Positions 56,076 to 64,000 of a stretch of DNA of 64,000 bases are shown one piece after another. Every line of letters begins with the position of its first letter. Positions within the stretch are counted from its first letter, which is position 1. The stretch spans positions 1-64,000 of the forward strand of contig JAJTEF010000024.1 in the NCBI GenBank assembly GCA_021300355.1. The letters run 5' to 3'. The translations under genes were made by a program, and so were the position numbers. Under the pieces are notes generated by a model. It was not told the origin of the DNA. It saw nothing but the letters and a program-made list of their open reading frames with translations, and did not search any database. The DNA comes from Sphingomonadaceae bacterium. Its GTDB lineage: Bacteria; Pseudomonadota; Alphaproteobacteria; Sphingomonadales; Sphingomonadaceae.

Positions 56076-56912
56076 TTACCTCTTCTTCTTAGCATGCCGC
56101 GAACGGATGATCATCCGGTCGGTCGACTTGTTGCTGCGGGTACGAGCACCCTTTGTTGGCTTACCCCAAGGTGTAACCGGATGACGGCCACCTGATGTAC
56201 GACCTTCACCACCACCATGCGGGTGATCGACAGGGTTCTTAGCAACACCGCGCGTCAGCGGGCGAATGCCGCGCCAGCGATTGCGGCCTGCTTTGGCAAG
56301 GGTCGTGTTCGAGTTGTCAGGGTTCGAAACCGCGCCAACTGTACCCATGCACGTGCCGAGAATGTAGCGCTGCTCGCCTGAGTTCAGGCGAACGATAACG
56401 CGGCCACCGTCACGACCGACCAGCTGCACATATGTGCCTGCCGAACGTGCGATCTGGCCACCCTTACCGGGCTTCATTTCGATGTTGTGGCAAATCGTAC
56501 CAACCGGCATCTGGCTCAGCAACATGGCGTTGCCTGGCTTAACGTCGGTCTTTTCGCCGGCAACAACAACGTCGCCTACGGCAAGACGCTGTGGTGCAAG
56601 GATGTAGGCCAGTTCACCATCTTCGTACTTTACAAGTGCGATGAAGGCCGAACGGTTGGGGTCATATTCCAGACGCTCAACAGTTGCAGGCATATCCCAT
56701 TTACGACGCTTAAAGTCGATCAGACGATATTTTTGCTTATGACCGCCGCCGATACCGCGCGAAGTCACGTGACCCTTGTTGTTACGGCCGCCGGTCTTGC
56801 TCTTACCTTCGGTCAGTCCCTTAACAGGACCGCCTTTGTAGAGGCTCGACCGGTCAACCAGCACAAGGCCGCGACGGGCGGGGCTAGTTGGTTTGTAGCT
56901 TTTGAGTGCCAT
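56076..56912 (-). CDS. rplB: 50S ribosomal protein L2
   Basis: [24 protein letters not shown]...[35 protein letters not shown]. Confidence 0.97.
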   Translation of the reverse strand: MALKSYKPTSPARRGLVLVDRSSLYKGGPVKGLTEGKSKTGGRNNKGHVTSRGIGGGHKQKYRLIDFKRRKWDMPATVERLEYDPNRSAFIALVKYEDGELAYILAPQRLAVGDVVVAGEKTDVKPGNAMLLSQMPVGTICHNIEMKPGKGGQIARSAGTYVQLVGRDGGRVIVRLNSGEQRYILGTCMGTVGAVSNPDNSNTTLAKAGRNRWRGIRPLTRGVAKNPVDHPHGGGEGRTSGGRHPVTPWGKPTKGARTRSNKSTDRMIIRSRHAKKKR

Positions 56913-56922
56913 TATCCTGCCC

Positions 56923-57231
56923 TTAAATACCGGTGGTCACGTCAATGCTCTGGCCTTCGGCCAAAGTGACGATTGCTTTTTTGACATCCGAACGCGTGTA
57001 AGGCTTGCCCTTCCAGCGCTTGGTTTTGCCCTTTTGCACGAGCGTATTCACGTTCAGGACCTTGACGTCGAACAGGGCTTCAACAGCTGCCTTGATCTGT
57101 GGCTTGGTCGAGCTACCCGTGACTTTGAACACAACTGCGTTGTGCTCCGACAGCAGGGTCGCCTTTTCGGTGATGTGCGGTGCAACGATCACGTCATAAT
57201 GACGCACGTCGATTGCTTTATCCTTAGCCAT
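56923..57231 (-). CDS. rplW: 50S ribosomal protein L23
   Basis: [24 protein letters not shown]...[27 protein letters not shown]. Confidence 0.97.
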   Translation of the reverse strand: MAKDKAIDVRHYDVIVAPHITEKATLLSEHNAVVFKVTGSSTKPQIKAAVEALFDVKVLNVNTLVQKGKTKRWKGKPYTRSDVKKAIVTLAEGQSIDVTTGI

Positions 57232-57850
57232 TGAAACGGGCCTCCAGTTTCTCGACCGCAGCGCGGGTCAAGACCAGCGTGTCATGCTTCAGAATGTCAT
57301 AAACATTGGCACCAACAGCAGGCATCACGTTTATGCCGACCAGGTTAGCCGAAGCCATACGGAAATTGTCGTTGACGGTGTCGCCGTCGATAACCAGCGT
57401 CGTCTTGCCGAAACCGAGCTTGCCAACCTGACCCTTAAGCGCCGCAGTCTTTGCAGCAGCCAGATCAAGATCTTCAAGAACGATAAGCGAACCAGCCTTA
57501 GCTTTGCTCGAAAGCGCCATCTTCAGACCCAATGAGCGGATCTTCTTGTTCAACGATGGGTTAAAGTCACGCAGACGGGCACCATGGGCCTTACCGCCAC
57601 CGATGAAGATCGGAGCAGCACGGTCACCGTGACGAGCAGTACCGCCACCCTTCTGGTTGCCGAATTTCTTGCCGGTGCGTGCAACGTCTGAACGCTCACG
57701 GGTCGGACGAGCCGTACCGCGGGCCTTTTCACGCTGCCAGGTAACAACACGGTGCAGAATGTCGGCGCGTGGCTCAATGCCAAATACGTCGTCATTCAGA
57801 TCGATGTCGCCCTTTGCCTTGGCGTCGAGGGTTTGAACCTTGAGCTTCAT
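57224..57850 (-). CDS. rplD: 50S ribosomal protein L4
   Basis: [49 protein letters not shown]. Confidence 0.97.
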   Translation of the reverse strand: MKLKVQTLDAKAKGDIDLNDDVFGIEPRADILHRVVTWQREKARGTARPTRERSDVARTGKKFGNQKGGGTARHGDRAAPIFIGGGKAHGARLRDFNPSLNKKIRSLGLKMALSSKAKAGSLIVLEDLDLAAAKTAALKGQVGKLGFGKTTLVIDGDTVNDNFRMASANLVGINVMPAVGANVYDILKHDTLVLTRAAVEKLEARFNG

Positions 57851-57853
57851 GGC

Positions 57854-58684
57854 TTAGCCCTCCTTCTTTTCTTCGCCGGCGTCAGCAGCAGGTGCTTCGA
57901 CAGCGGGCGCAGCTTCAGCGGCAGGCGCTTCAGCTTCGACAGCGGGGGTATCTGCAACTTCAACTTCGGTGTTGATGATGACGTCTTCAACCACGGGGGC
58001 TTCATTGTCATTCTTCAACGCGCCGGGGAACGGAGCAGCTTCAGGTGTAGGAACCTTGACGGCATCGCGAACAAGCAACCAACCATTTTTCGCGCCAGGT
58101 ACGGAACCCTTTACGAAGATGAGACCGCGCGCAACATCCGTGCGAACGATTTCAAGATTTTGTTGCGTGCGCTGACGGTCACCCATGTGGCCGGCCATCT
58201 TCTTGTTCTTGAACACCTTGCCTGGATCCTGGCGTTGGCCAGTCGAACCATGGGCACGGTGGGTGATGGACACACCGTGCGATGCGCGCATACCACCGAA
58301 GCCCCAACGCTTCATGGCGCCGGCAAAGCCTTTACCCTGCGTGTGGCCCGTGATGTCGACGAGCTGGCCGTCAACAAAATGGTCTGCGGAAAGAGAAGCG
58401 CCGACAGGCAGCAAGCCGTCGGCATTATCAACGCGGAATTCAGCAACGCGAGCTTTTGGCTCGACCTGCGCTTTAGCGAACTCGCCGCGTTGTGGTTTGT
58501 TTACATTTTTCGCTTTACGGGCGCCGGCACCGAGACGAACAGCAAAATAGCCATCCTTCTCTGCATTGCGGGCTCCGACCACTTGGCAGCCTTCCAGCGC
58601 CAAAACGGTCACAGGTACGTGACGGCCATCTTCATTGAAGAGGCGCATCATACCCATCTTTTTCGCGATCACGCCAGTGCGCAT
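57854..58684 (-). CDS. rplC: 50S ribosomal protein L3 with long acidic/Ala-rich C-terminal extension
   Basis: [37 protein letters not shown]...[50 protein letters not shown]. Confidence 0.96.
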   Translation of the reverse strand: MRTGVIAKKMGMMRLFNEDGRHVPVTVLALEGCQVVGARNAEKDGYFAVRLGAGARKAKNVNKPQRGEFAKAQVEPKARVAEFRVDNADGLLPVGASLSADHFVDGQLVDITGHTQGKGFAGAMKRWGFGGMRASHGVSITHRAHGSTGQRQDPGKVFKNKKMAGHMGDRQRTQQNLEIVRTDVARGLIFVKGSVPGAKNGWLLVRDAVKVPTPEAAPFPGALKNDNEAPVVEDVIINTEVEVADTPAVEAEAPAAEAAPAVEAPAADAGEEKKEG

Positions 58685-58897
58685 GATCCATACTCCAACT
58701 TATGTCAGAGGCCCGGCTGGCAGGATTGCCAGGAGGGCGTGACGCCTAAATCCAGCCCTGAATTTTTAAGCATTGCCCCGTCCGGGCTAGGCACCAGTGG
58801 CTCACCTTAATGAGCAATCTGGTAAGACGGGGAACGCGGCCCGAGTAAACTCGGCGGTATTCCTATTGTCTCACTCTACGTGCGTAGAGATATCGGC
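58685..58897 (-). ncRNA. Candidate structured leader/attenuator in the rpsJ-rplC intergenic region
   Basis: 213-nt gap with several perfect short hairpins and a 7-bp closing helix (ccccgtc/gacgggg) around an internal hairpin. Confidence 0.45.
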
Positions 58898-59209
58898 TTA
58901 CGCCAATTTGATTTCGACATTCACACCGGCAGCAAGGTCGAGCTTCATGAGCGCGTCTACGGTCTGTGGCGTGGGCTGCAAAATGTCGAGCAACCTTTTA
59001 TAAGTACGAACTTCGAACTGCTCGCGTGACTTTTTGTCAACGTGCGGTCCGCGGTTCACTGTGAACTTTTCGATACGGGTAGGAAGTGGAATTGGACCAC
59101 GGATAAGCGCGCCAGTGCGGCGTGCGGTGTCTGCGATATCGCCAGTCGCCTGATCGAGGACGCGATGGTCAAATGCTTTCAGACGGATGCGAATATTCTG
59201 CGTTTCCAT
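58898..59209 (-). CDS. rpsJ: 30S ribosomal protein S10
   Basis: [66 protein letters not shown]. Confidence 0.97.
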   Translation of the reverse strand: METQNIRIRLKAFDHRVLDQATGDIADTARRTGALIRGPIPLPTRIEKFTVNRGPHVDKKSREQFEVRTYKRLLDILQPTPQTVDALMKLDLAAGVNVEIKLA

Positions 59210-59315
59210 GGGTTCACCAATTTCCAAATTCTATCAATATCAAAGAGCCGAAAAACAGCCATTCCGACTTGCACTTTCGAAGCCGGAACAACTGTTTTGA
59301 AATTCTAAAAACCGC

Positions 59316-59342
59316 CCCGCCCGAATCAAGGATTCAGGCGGG
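59316..59342 (-). terminator. Rho-independent terminator downstream of tuf
   Basis: cccgcccgaatc-aag-gattcaggcggg, 12-bp stem with one G-U; T-run on minus strand. Confidence 0.8.
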
Positions 59343-59356
59343 ATGCGCGGCCTATA

Positions 59357-60536
59357 TTACTTCGTGATGGTGCTGACAACCCCAGAACCGACGGTGCGTC
59401 CGCCTTCGCGAATTGCGAAGCGAAGACCTGGGTCCATAGCGATTGGAGCAATCAACTTAACCGCGATGGTTACGTTGTCGCCTGGCATAACCATTTCAGT
59501 GCCTTCTGGGAGGATCACTTCGCCGGTCACGTCAGTTGTACGGAAGTAGAACTGTGGACGGTAGTTTGCGAAGAATGGCGTGTGACGGCCGCCTTCGTCC
59601 TTCGAAAGAACGTAGATTTCTGCTGAAAACTCAGTGTGCGGCGTAACCGAACCTGGCTTGCAGAGAACCTGACCACGCTCAACTTCTTCACGGCCTACGC
59701 CACGAACAAGCGCACCGATGTTATCGCCAGCTTCACCCTGAGCGGAACATTTCAACGCCGGTAACGGTCGTCTTCTTGGTGTCCTTGATACCAACGATTT
59801 CAACTTCTTCGCCAACCTTGACGATCCCGGTTTCAACGCGGCCGGTAACAACCGTACCACGACCCGAGATCGAGAACACGTCTTCAACTGGCATCAGGAA
59901 TGGCTTGTCGACTGGACGCTCTGGCTGAGGAATGGCTTCGTCAACGGCAGCCATCAGTGCAAGGACCGATTCCTTACCGATGTTGTCGTCACGGCCTTCG
60001 AGTGCAGCAAGTGCCGAACCACGAACGATTGGAATATCGTCGCCTGGGAAATCATACTTCGAAAGAAGCTCACGGATTTCCATTTCAACCAGCTCGAGAA
60101 TTTCTTCGTCGTCAACCTGGTCAACCTTGTTCATGTAAACAACAAGTGCAGGAACGCCAACCTGACGTGCAAGCAGGATGTGCTCGCGAGTCTGTGGCAT
60201 TGGGCCGTCAGCAGCGTTCACAACGAGGATGGCGCCGTCCATCTGAGCAGCACCGGTGATCATGTTCTTAACATAGTCAGCGTGGCCTGGGCAGTCGACG
60301 TGTGCGTAGTGACGGTTGGCAGTTTCATATTCAACGTGTGCCGTCGAAATGGTGATACCGCGCTCGCGCTCTTCTGGCGCCTTATCGATGTTGGCGAAAT
60401 CAACAGCGGTACCGCCGTAAGTTTCAGCCATGATCTTCGTGATCGCTGCAGTCAGCGTGGTCTTGCCGTGGTCAACGTGACCGATGGTACCAATGTTGCA
60501 ATGCGGTTTCGTCCGCTCAAATTTAGCTTTTGCCAT
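59357..60536 (-). pseudogene. tuf: Elongation factor Tu, frame broken near 59741 by an apparent 11-nt deletion
   Basis: [34 protein letters not shown]...[10 protein letters not shown] then, in another frame, [30 protein letters not shown]...[13 protein letters not shown]. Confidence 0.93.
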
Positions 60537-60606
60537 TTTCTCAAACCTTCTTTCGATTAGGTAATATTTTGATCAGGTGGGACGACGCCTAATCGGCTTT
60601 TGCCTA

Positions 60607-62679
60607 TCAGGCAAGCTTCTCCTTGATTTCGGCCGCAACGTTCGATGGGACTTCATCATAATGATTGAAGAACATCGAATAGTTTGCACGTCCTTGCGTG
60701 AACGAGCGGAGCTGGTTCACATAGCCGAACATGTTGGCCAAAGGCACCATGGACTCAACAACCTGCGCATTACCGCGGCTGTCAGTGCCCTGAATTTGAC
60801 CACGACGTGAGTTCATGTCGCCGATCACATCGCCCAGATATTCCTCAGGCGATACAACTTCGACCTTCATGATTGGTTCAAGCAGTTTGATGCCCGCTTT
60901 TTGCGCAGCTTCACGCATGCCTGCACGACCAGCGATTTCGAATGCCAGCGCCGACGAGTCGACGTCATGATATGCGCCGTCATACAGCGTGATTTCAAAA
61001 TCGATGATCGGGAAGCCGATAAGCGATCCGGACTCTGCGGTTTCGCGCATGCCCTTTTCAACCGATGGGATATATTCCTTCGGAATGTTACCGCCCTTGA
61101 CTTCATCCTTGAAGATGATGCCCGTGCCACGCTCGCCCGGCTTTACGGTGAACTTGATACGGCCGAACTGACCTGAACCACCCGACTGCTTCTTGTGGGT
61201 GTAATCAATGTCAACTTCGCGTGCGAGATATTCGCGGTACGCAACCTGCGGCGCGCCGACATTTGCTTCAACCTTGAATTCACGACGCATACGATCGACG
61301 ATGATGTCGAGGTGAAGCTCGCCCATACCCTTAATGATCGTCTGGCCCGATTCGTGATCGGTCGAAACGCGGAACGATGGATCTTCAGCCGACAGACGAT
61401 TGAGCGCAATGCCCATCTTTTCTTGGTCAGCCTTGGTCTTTGGTTCAACCGAAAGCTCGATAACGGGCTCAGGGAATTCCATACGCTCAAGGATGATTGG
61501 CGCACGTTCGGCGCACAAAGTGTCACCGGTCGTCGTTTCCTTCATGCCGGCAAGCGCGATGATGTCGCCTGCAAATGCTTCGTCAACGTCCTTACGTTCG
61601 TTGGCGTGCATTTCGAGCATACGCCCGACCTTTTCCTTCTTGTCCTTCACCGAGTTCAGGTAGGTGCCCTTGACGAGCGTACCCGAATAGATGCGGATGA
61701 AGGTCAGCGAACCGACGAAAGGATCGTTCATGACCTTGAACGCGAGTGCCGAGAACGGCGCATCGTCAGCTGCTGGGCGGCTGTCTGGCTCAAGGCTGTC
61801 CATCTTGACGCCTTGAACGTCTTCAATGTCGAGCGGCGAAGGCAGATAATCGACAACAGCGTCGAGCAATGGCTGAACGCCCTTGTTCTTGAACGCCGAA
61901 CCACAGCAGACTGGAACGAACGACTGGTTCAACGTGCCCTTGCGGATCAGCGCCTTCAGCGTTGCAACGTCAGGCTCATTGCCTTCAAGATAGGCTTCCA
62001 TGGCGGCATCGTCTTGCTCAACAGCAAGCTCGATGAGGTCGCTACGATACTTCGCAGCTTCGTCAGCCAGATCAGCTGGGATATCTTCGTAGAAGAAGTC
62101 CGCACCAAGCGATTCGTCTTTCCAGATGATCGCACGGTTGTGCACGAGGTCGACGAGACCCTTAAGATCCGCTTCCAAACCGATTGGAATGTACAGAACG
62201 GCTGGCTTTGCACCCAGACGATCGATGATCGATTGAACGCAATATTTGAAGTTCGCGCCGGTACGGTCGAGCTTGTTGATGAAGCACATGCGTGGAACGC
62301 CGTACTTATCGGCCTGACGCCATACGGTTTCGGACTGTGGCTCAACGCCGGCAACGCCGTCGAAGCAAGCGACCGCGCCATCGAGAACGCGCAGCGAACG
62401 TTCAACTTCAATCGTGAAGTCAACGTGGCCTGGCGTATCAATGATGTTGATGCGGTGGTCGTTCCAGAAGCAGGTCGTTGCAGCCGAGGTGATCGTGATG
62501 CCACGCTCTTGCTCTTGCTCCATCCAATCCATGGTGGCTGCGCCATCATGAACTTCGCCGATTTTATACGACTTGCCGGTGTAGAAAAGGATGCGCTCGG
62601 TGGTCGTGGTTTTACCGGCGTCGATATGCGCCATGATACCGATGTTGCGATACATATTGAGTGGATGGCTGCGTGCCAT
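60607..62679 (-). CDS. fusA: Elongation factor G
   Basis: [52 protein letters not shown]. Confidence 0.97.
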   Translation of the reverse strand: MARSHPLNMYRNIGIMAHIDAGKTTTTERILFYTGKSYKIGEVHDGAATMDWMEQEQERGITITSAATTCFWNDHRINIIDTPGHVDFTIEVERSLRVLDGAVACFDGVAGVEPQSETVWRQADKYGVPRMCFINKLDRTGANFKYCVQSIIDRLGAKPAVLYIPIGLEADLKGLVDLVHNRAIIWKDESLGADFFYEDIPADLADEAAKYRSDLIELAVEQDDAAMEAYLEGNEPDVATLKALIRKGTLNQSFVPVCCGSAFKNKGVQPLLDAVVDYLPSPLDIEDVQGVKMDSLEPDSRPAADDAPFSALAFKVMNDPFVGSLTFIRIYSGTLVKGTYLNSVKDKKEKVGRMLEMHANERKDVDEAFAGDIIALAGMKETTTGDTLCAERAPIILERMEFPEPVIELSVEPKTKADQEKMGIALNRLSAEDPSFRVSTDHESGQTIIKGMGELHLDIIVDRMRREFKVEANVGAPQVAYREYLAREVDIDYTHKKQSGGSGQFGRIKFTVKPGERGTGIIFKDEVKGGNIPKEYIPSVEKGMRETAESGSLIGFPIIDFEITLYDGAYHDVDSSALAFEIAGRAGMREAAQKAGIKLLEPIMKVEVVSPEEYLGDVIGDMNSRRGQIQGTDSRGNAQVVESMVPLANMFGYVNQLRSFTQGRANYSMFFNHYDEVPSNVAAEIKEKLA

Positions 62680-62724
62680 ATGCTTTACTCCGAAGTGTGG
62701 GCCACCGAAGTGGCCCGAATGTGA

Positions 62725-63195
62725 TTACCAGCGGTAGTGTGCGAATGCACGGTTGGCTTCCGCCATACGGTGCGTATCTTCACGCTTCTTGACGGCGTTT
62801 CCACGGTTTGACGCGGCATCCATCAATTCACCCGACAAACGGGCAGCCATGGTGGTTTCACTGCGGTTACGCGCAGCGCCGATCAACCAACGGATCGCAA
62901 GTGCCTGCGCGCGCTCTGGACGCACTTCGCAAGGAACCTGATAGGTCGCACCACCAACGCGGCGGCTGCGGACTTCGATGCCTGGCTTTACGTTATCCAG
63001 CGCTTCATGGAAGGTTTGGATAGGATCTTTCTTGGCGCGGGCTTCAACAGTTTCCAACGCACCATAAACGATACGCTCTGCTGCTGACTTCTTACCATCA
63101 AGCATCAGGTTGTTCATGAACTTCGAAAGCACGATATCACCGAACTTGGGATCGGGAAGAATGATGCGCTTTTCGGGACGACGACGACGTGACAT
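62725..63195 (-). CDS. rpsG: 30S ribosomal protein S7
   Basis: [47 protein letters not shown]. Confidence 0.97.
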   Translation of the reverse strand: MSRRRRPEKRIILPDPKFGDIVLSKFMNNLMLDGKKSAAERIVYGALETVEARAKKDPIQTFHEALDNVKPGIEVRSRRVGGATYQVPCEVRPERAQALAIRWLIGAARNRSETTMAARLSGELMDAASNRGNAVKKREDTHRMAEANRAFAHYRW

Positions 63196-63272
63196 ATTTT
63201 ATTTCCTTTATCTCATGGGACCAGTGGCAGCGCAGTTGCGCGCCAATCGGCCAGCCAATGGTAACGTTCGAA

Positions 63273-63644
63273 TTACTTCGGACGCTTTGCACCATATTTG
63301 GAACGCGATTGCTTGCGGTCCTTGACGCCCTGCGTATCGAGTACGCCGCGAAGCACGTGGTAACGCACACCGGGAAGGTCGCGTACGCGGCCGCCACGGA
63401 TAAGCACAACGCTGTGCTCCTGAAGGTTGTGGCCTTCACCTGGGATATAGGAAATAACTTCACGCTGGTTGGTCAGACGGATCTTCGCAACCTTACGCAA
63501 AGCCGAGTTCGGCTTTTTCGGGGTCGTTGTATAAACGCGTGTGCAAACGCCGCGCTTCTGTGGATTTTGGTCCATCGCAGGGACCTTGGACTTGGTCTTC
63601 TGCGGGGTCCGGCCCTTGCGGACCAGCTGGTTAATCGTTGGCAT
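63273..63644 (-). CDS. rpsL: 30S ribosomal protein S12
   Basis: [57 protein letters not shown]; 123 aa. Confidence 0.97.
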   Translation of the reverse strand: MPTINQLVRKGRTPQKTKSKVPAMDQNPQKRGVCTRVYTTTPKKPNSALRKVAKIRLTNQREVISYIPGEGHNLQEHSVVLIRGGRVRDLPGVRYHVLRGVLDTQGVKDRKQSRSKYGAKRPK

Positions 63645-63828
63645 ATCTTCACCTTGTTTAAAGCGGTTACTTTGGGTGGGCAGCCGTATTTTGCGGTGGA
63701 GGCTCAGCCTTTGGCCCACCCGGCCGATCACACAATGTGCTGCTATTCTGAGTTCTTCCCAAATGACCAAAGAGAATCGGTCCTCTGGCCATGGGAAGGC
63801 GCGCCATTAGCGCCAGCAGGCGGTCGGG

Positions 63829-64000
63829 TCAAGTAGTGCCCACACGTTCGCCCAGCACGGCATTTTCAATCCGGATCCGCCACCACAATAACGCAGCGTT
63901 CAATATCGAAAACGTCAGCGCCATGGCGGGTGCGCCAAGCAGGAGCGGCAGCAGCGCAATTTCCACGACCACCAATGCGTAATTTGGGTGCTTGATAAAG
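63829..64000 (-). CDS. Isoprenylcysteine carboxylmethyltransferase-like membrane protein, C-terminal part (5' end outside window)
   Basis: Hand-translated FIKHPNYALVVVEIALLPLLLGAPAMALTFSILNAALLWWRIRIENAVLGERVGTT*; HPNYxxVxxE motif. Confidence 0.7.
   Translation of the reverse strand, partial: FIKHPNYALVVVEIALLPLLLGAPAMALTFSILNAALLWWRIRIENAVLGERVGTT

Noticed and set aside
57752-58810. 352-aa plus-strand ORF
   Set aside because: Antisense to rplC/rplD, no homologous motifs.
61195-62724. 509-aa plus-strand ORF
   Set aside because: Antisense to fusA; an artefact of codon bias in a highly expressed gene.
43079-63644. Search for CRISPR arrays, defence systems, integrases or BGCs across the window
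   Set aside because: No direct-repeat arrays, transposases, integrases, Cas, toxin-antitoxin or megasynthase motifs were seen in the translations; the accessory content is limited to small modules.

Overview
This 64 kb window is chromosomal DNA from an alphaproteobacterium. Protein signatures and gene order suggest a sphingomonad (Sphingopyxis/Sphingorhabdus-like); that assignment is inference. It is gene-dense and mostly housekeeping. The left part has a DinG-like helicase, fabH/plsX/rpmF, an S24-type repressor with two small divergent ORFs, MscS, a MaoC/thiolase pair, phaZ, ptsP, a cpoB-like/tilS/ftsH cluster, rpoZ, xseB/ispA/coaD, gyrB and pyrC. The right third (about 43.0-63.7 kb, minus strand) is the str-S10-spc-alpha ribosomal supercluster, with a rimB-rimK pair inserted between adk and rpsM. 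No rRNA, tRNA, CRISPR array or prophage was recognised. The best leads are: (i) an S24 repressor / two-gene small-protein module with an exact GTTC-N7-GTTC SOS-type box and two 12-bp near-palindromic sites 20 bp apart; (ii) a 213-nt hairpin-rich gap between rpsJ and rplC that looks like an undescribed cis-regulatory RNA; (iii) rimBK embedded in the ribosomal operon, with a signal-peptide-like leader separated from rimB by an in-frame stop; (iv) a perfect 13+13 bp operator upstream of a LysR gene; (v) four reading-frame lesions (tilS, ftsH, a wHTH-membrane protein, tuf), each leaving 3n+1 nt, which are assembly errors until shown otherwise. All product calls come from reading the translations; no database search was run.
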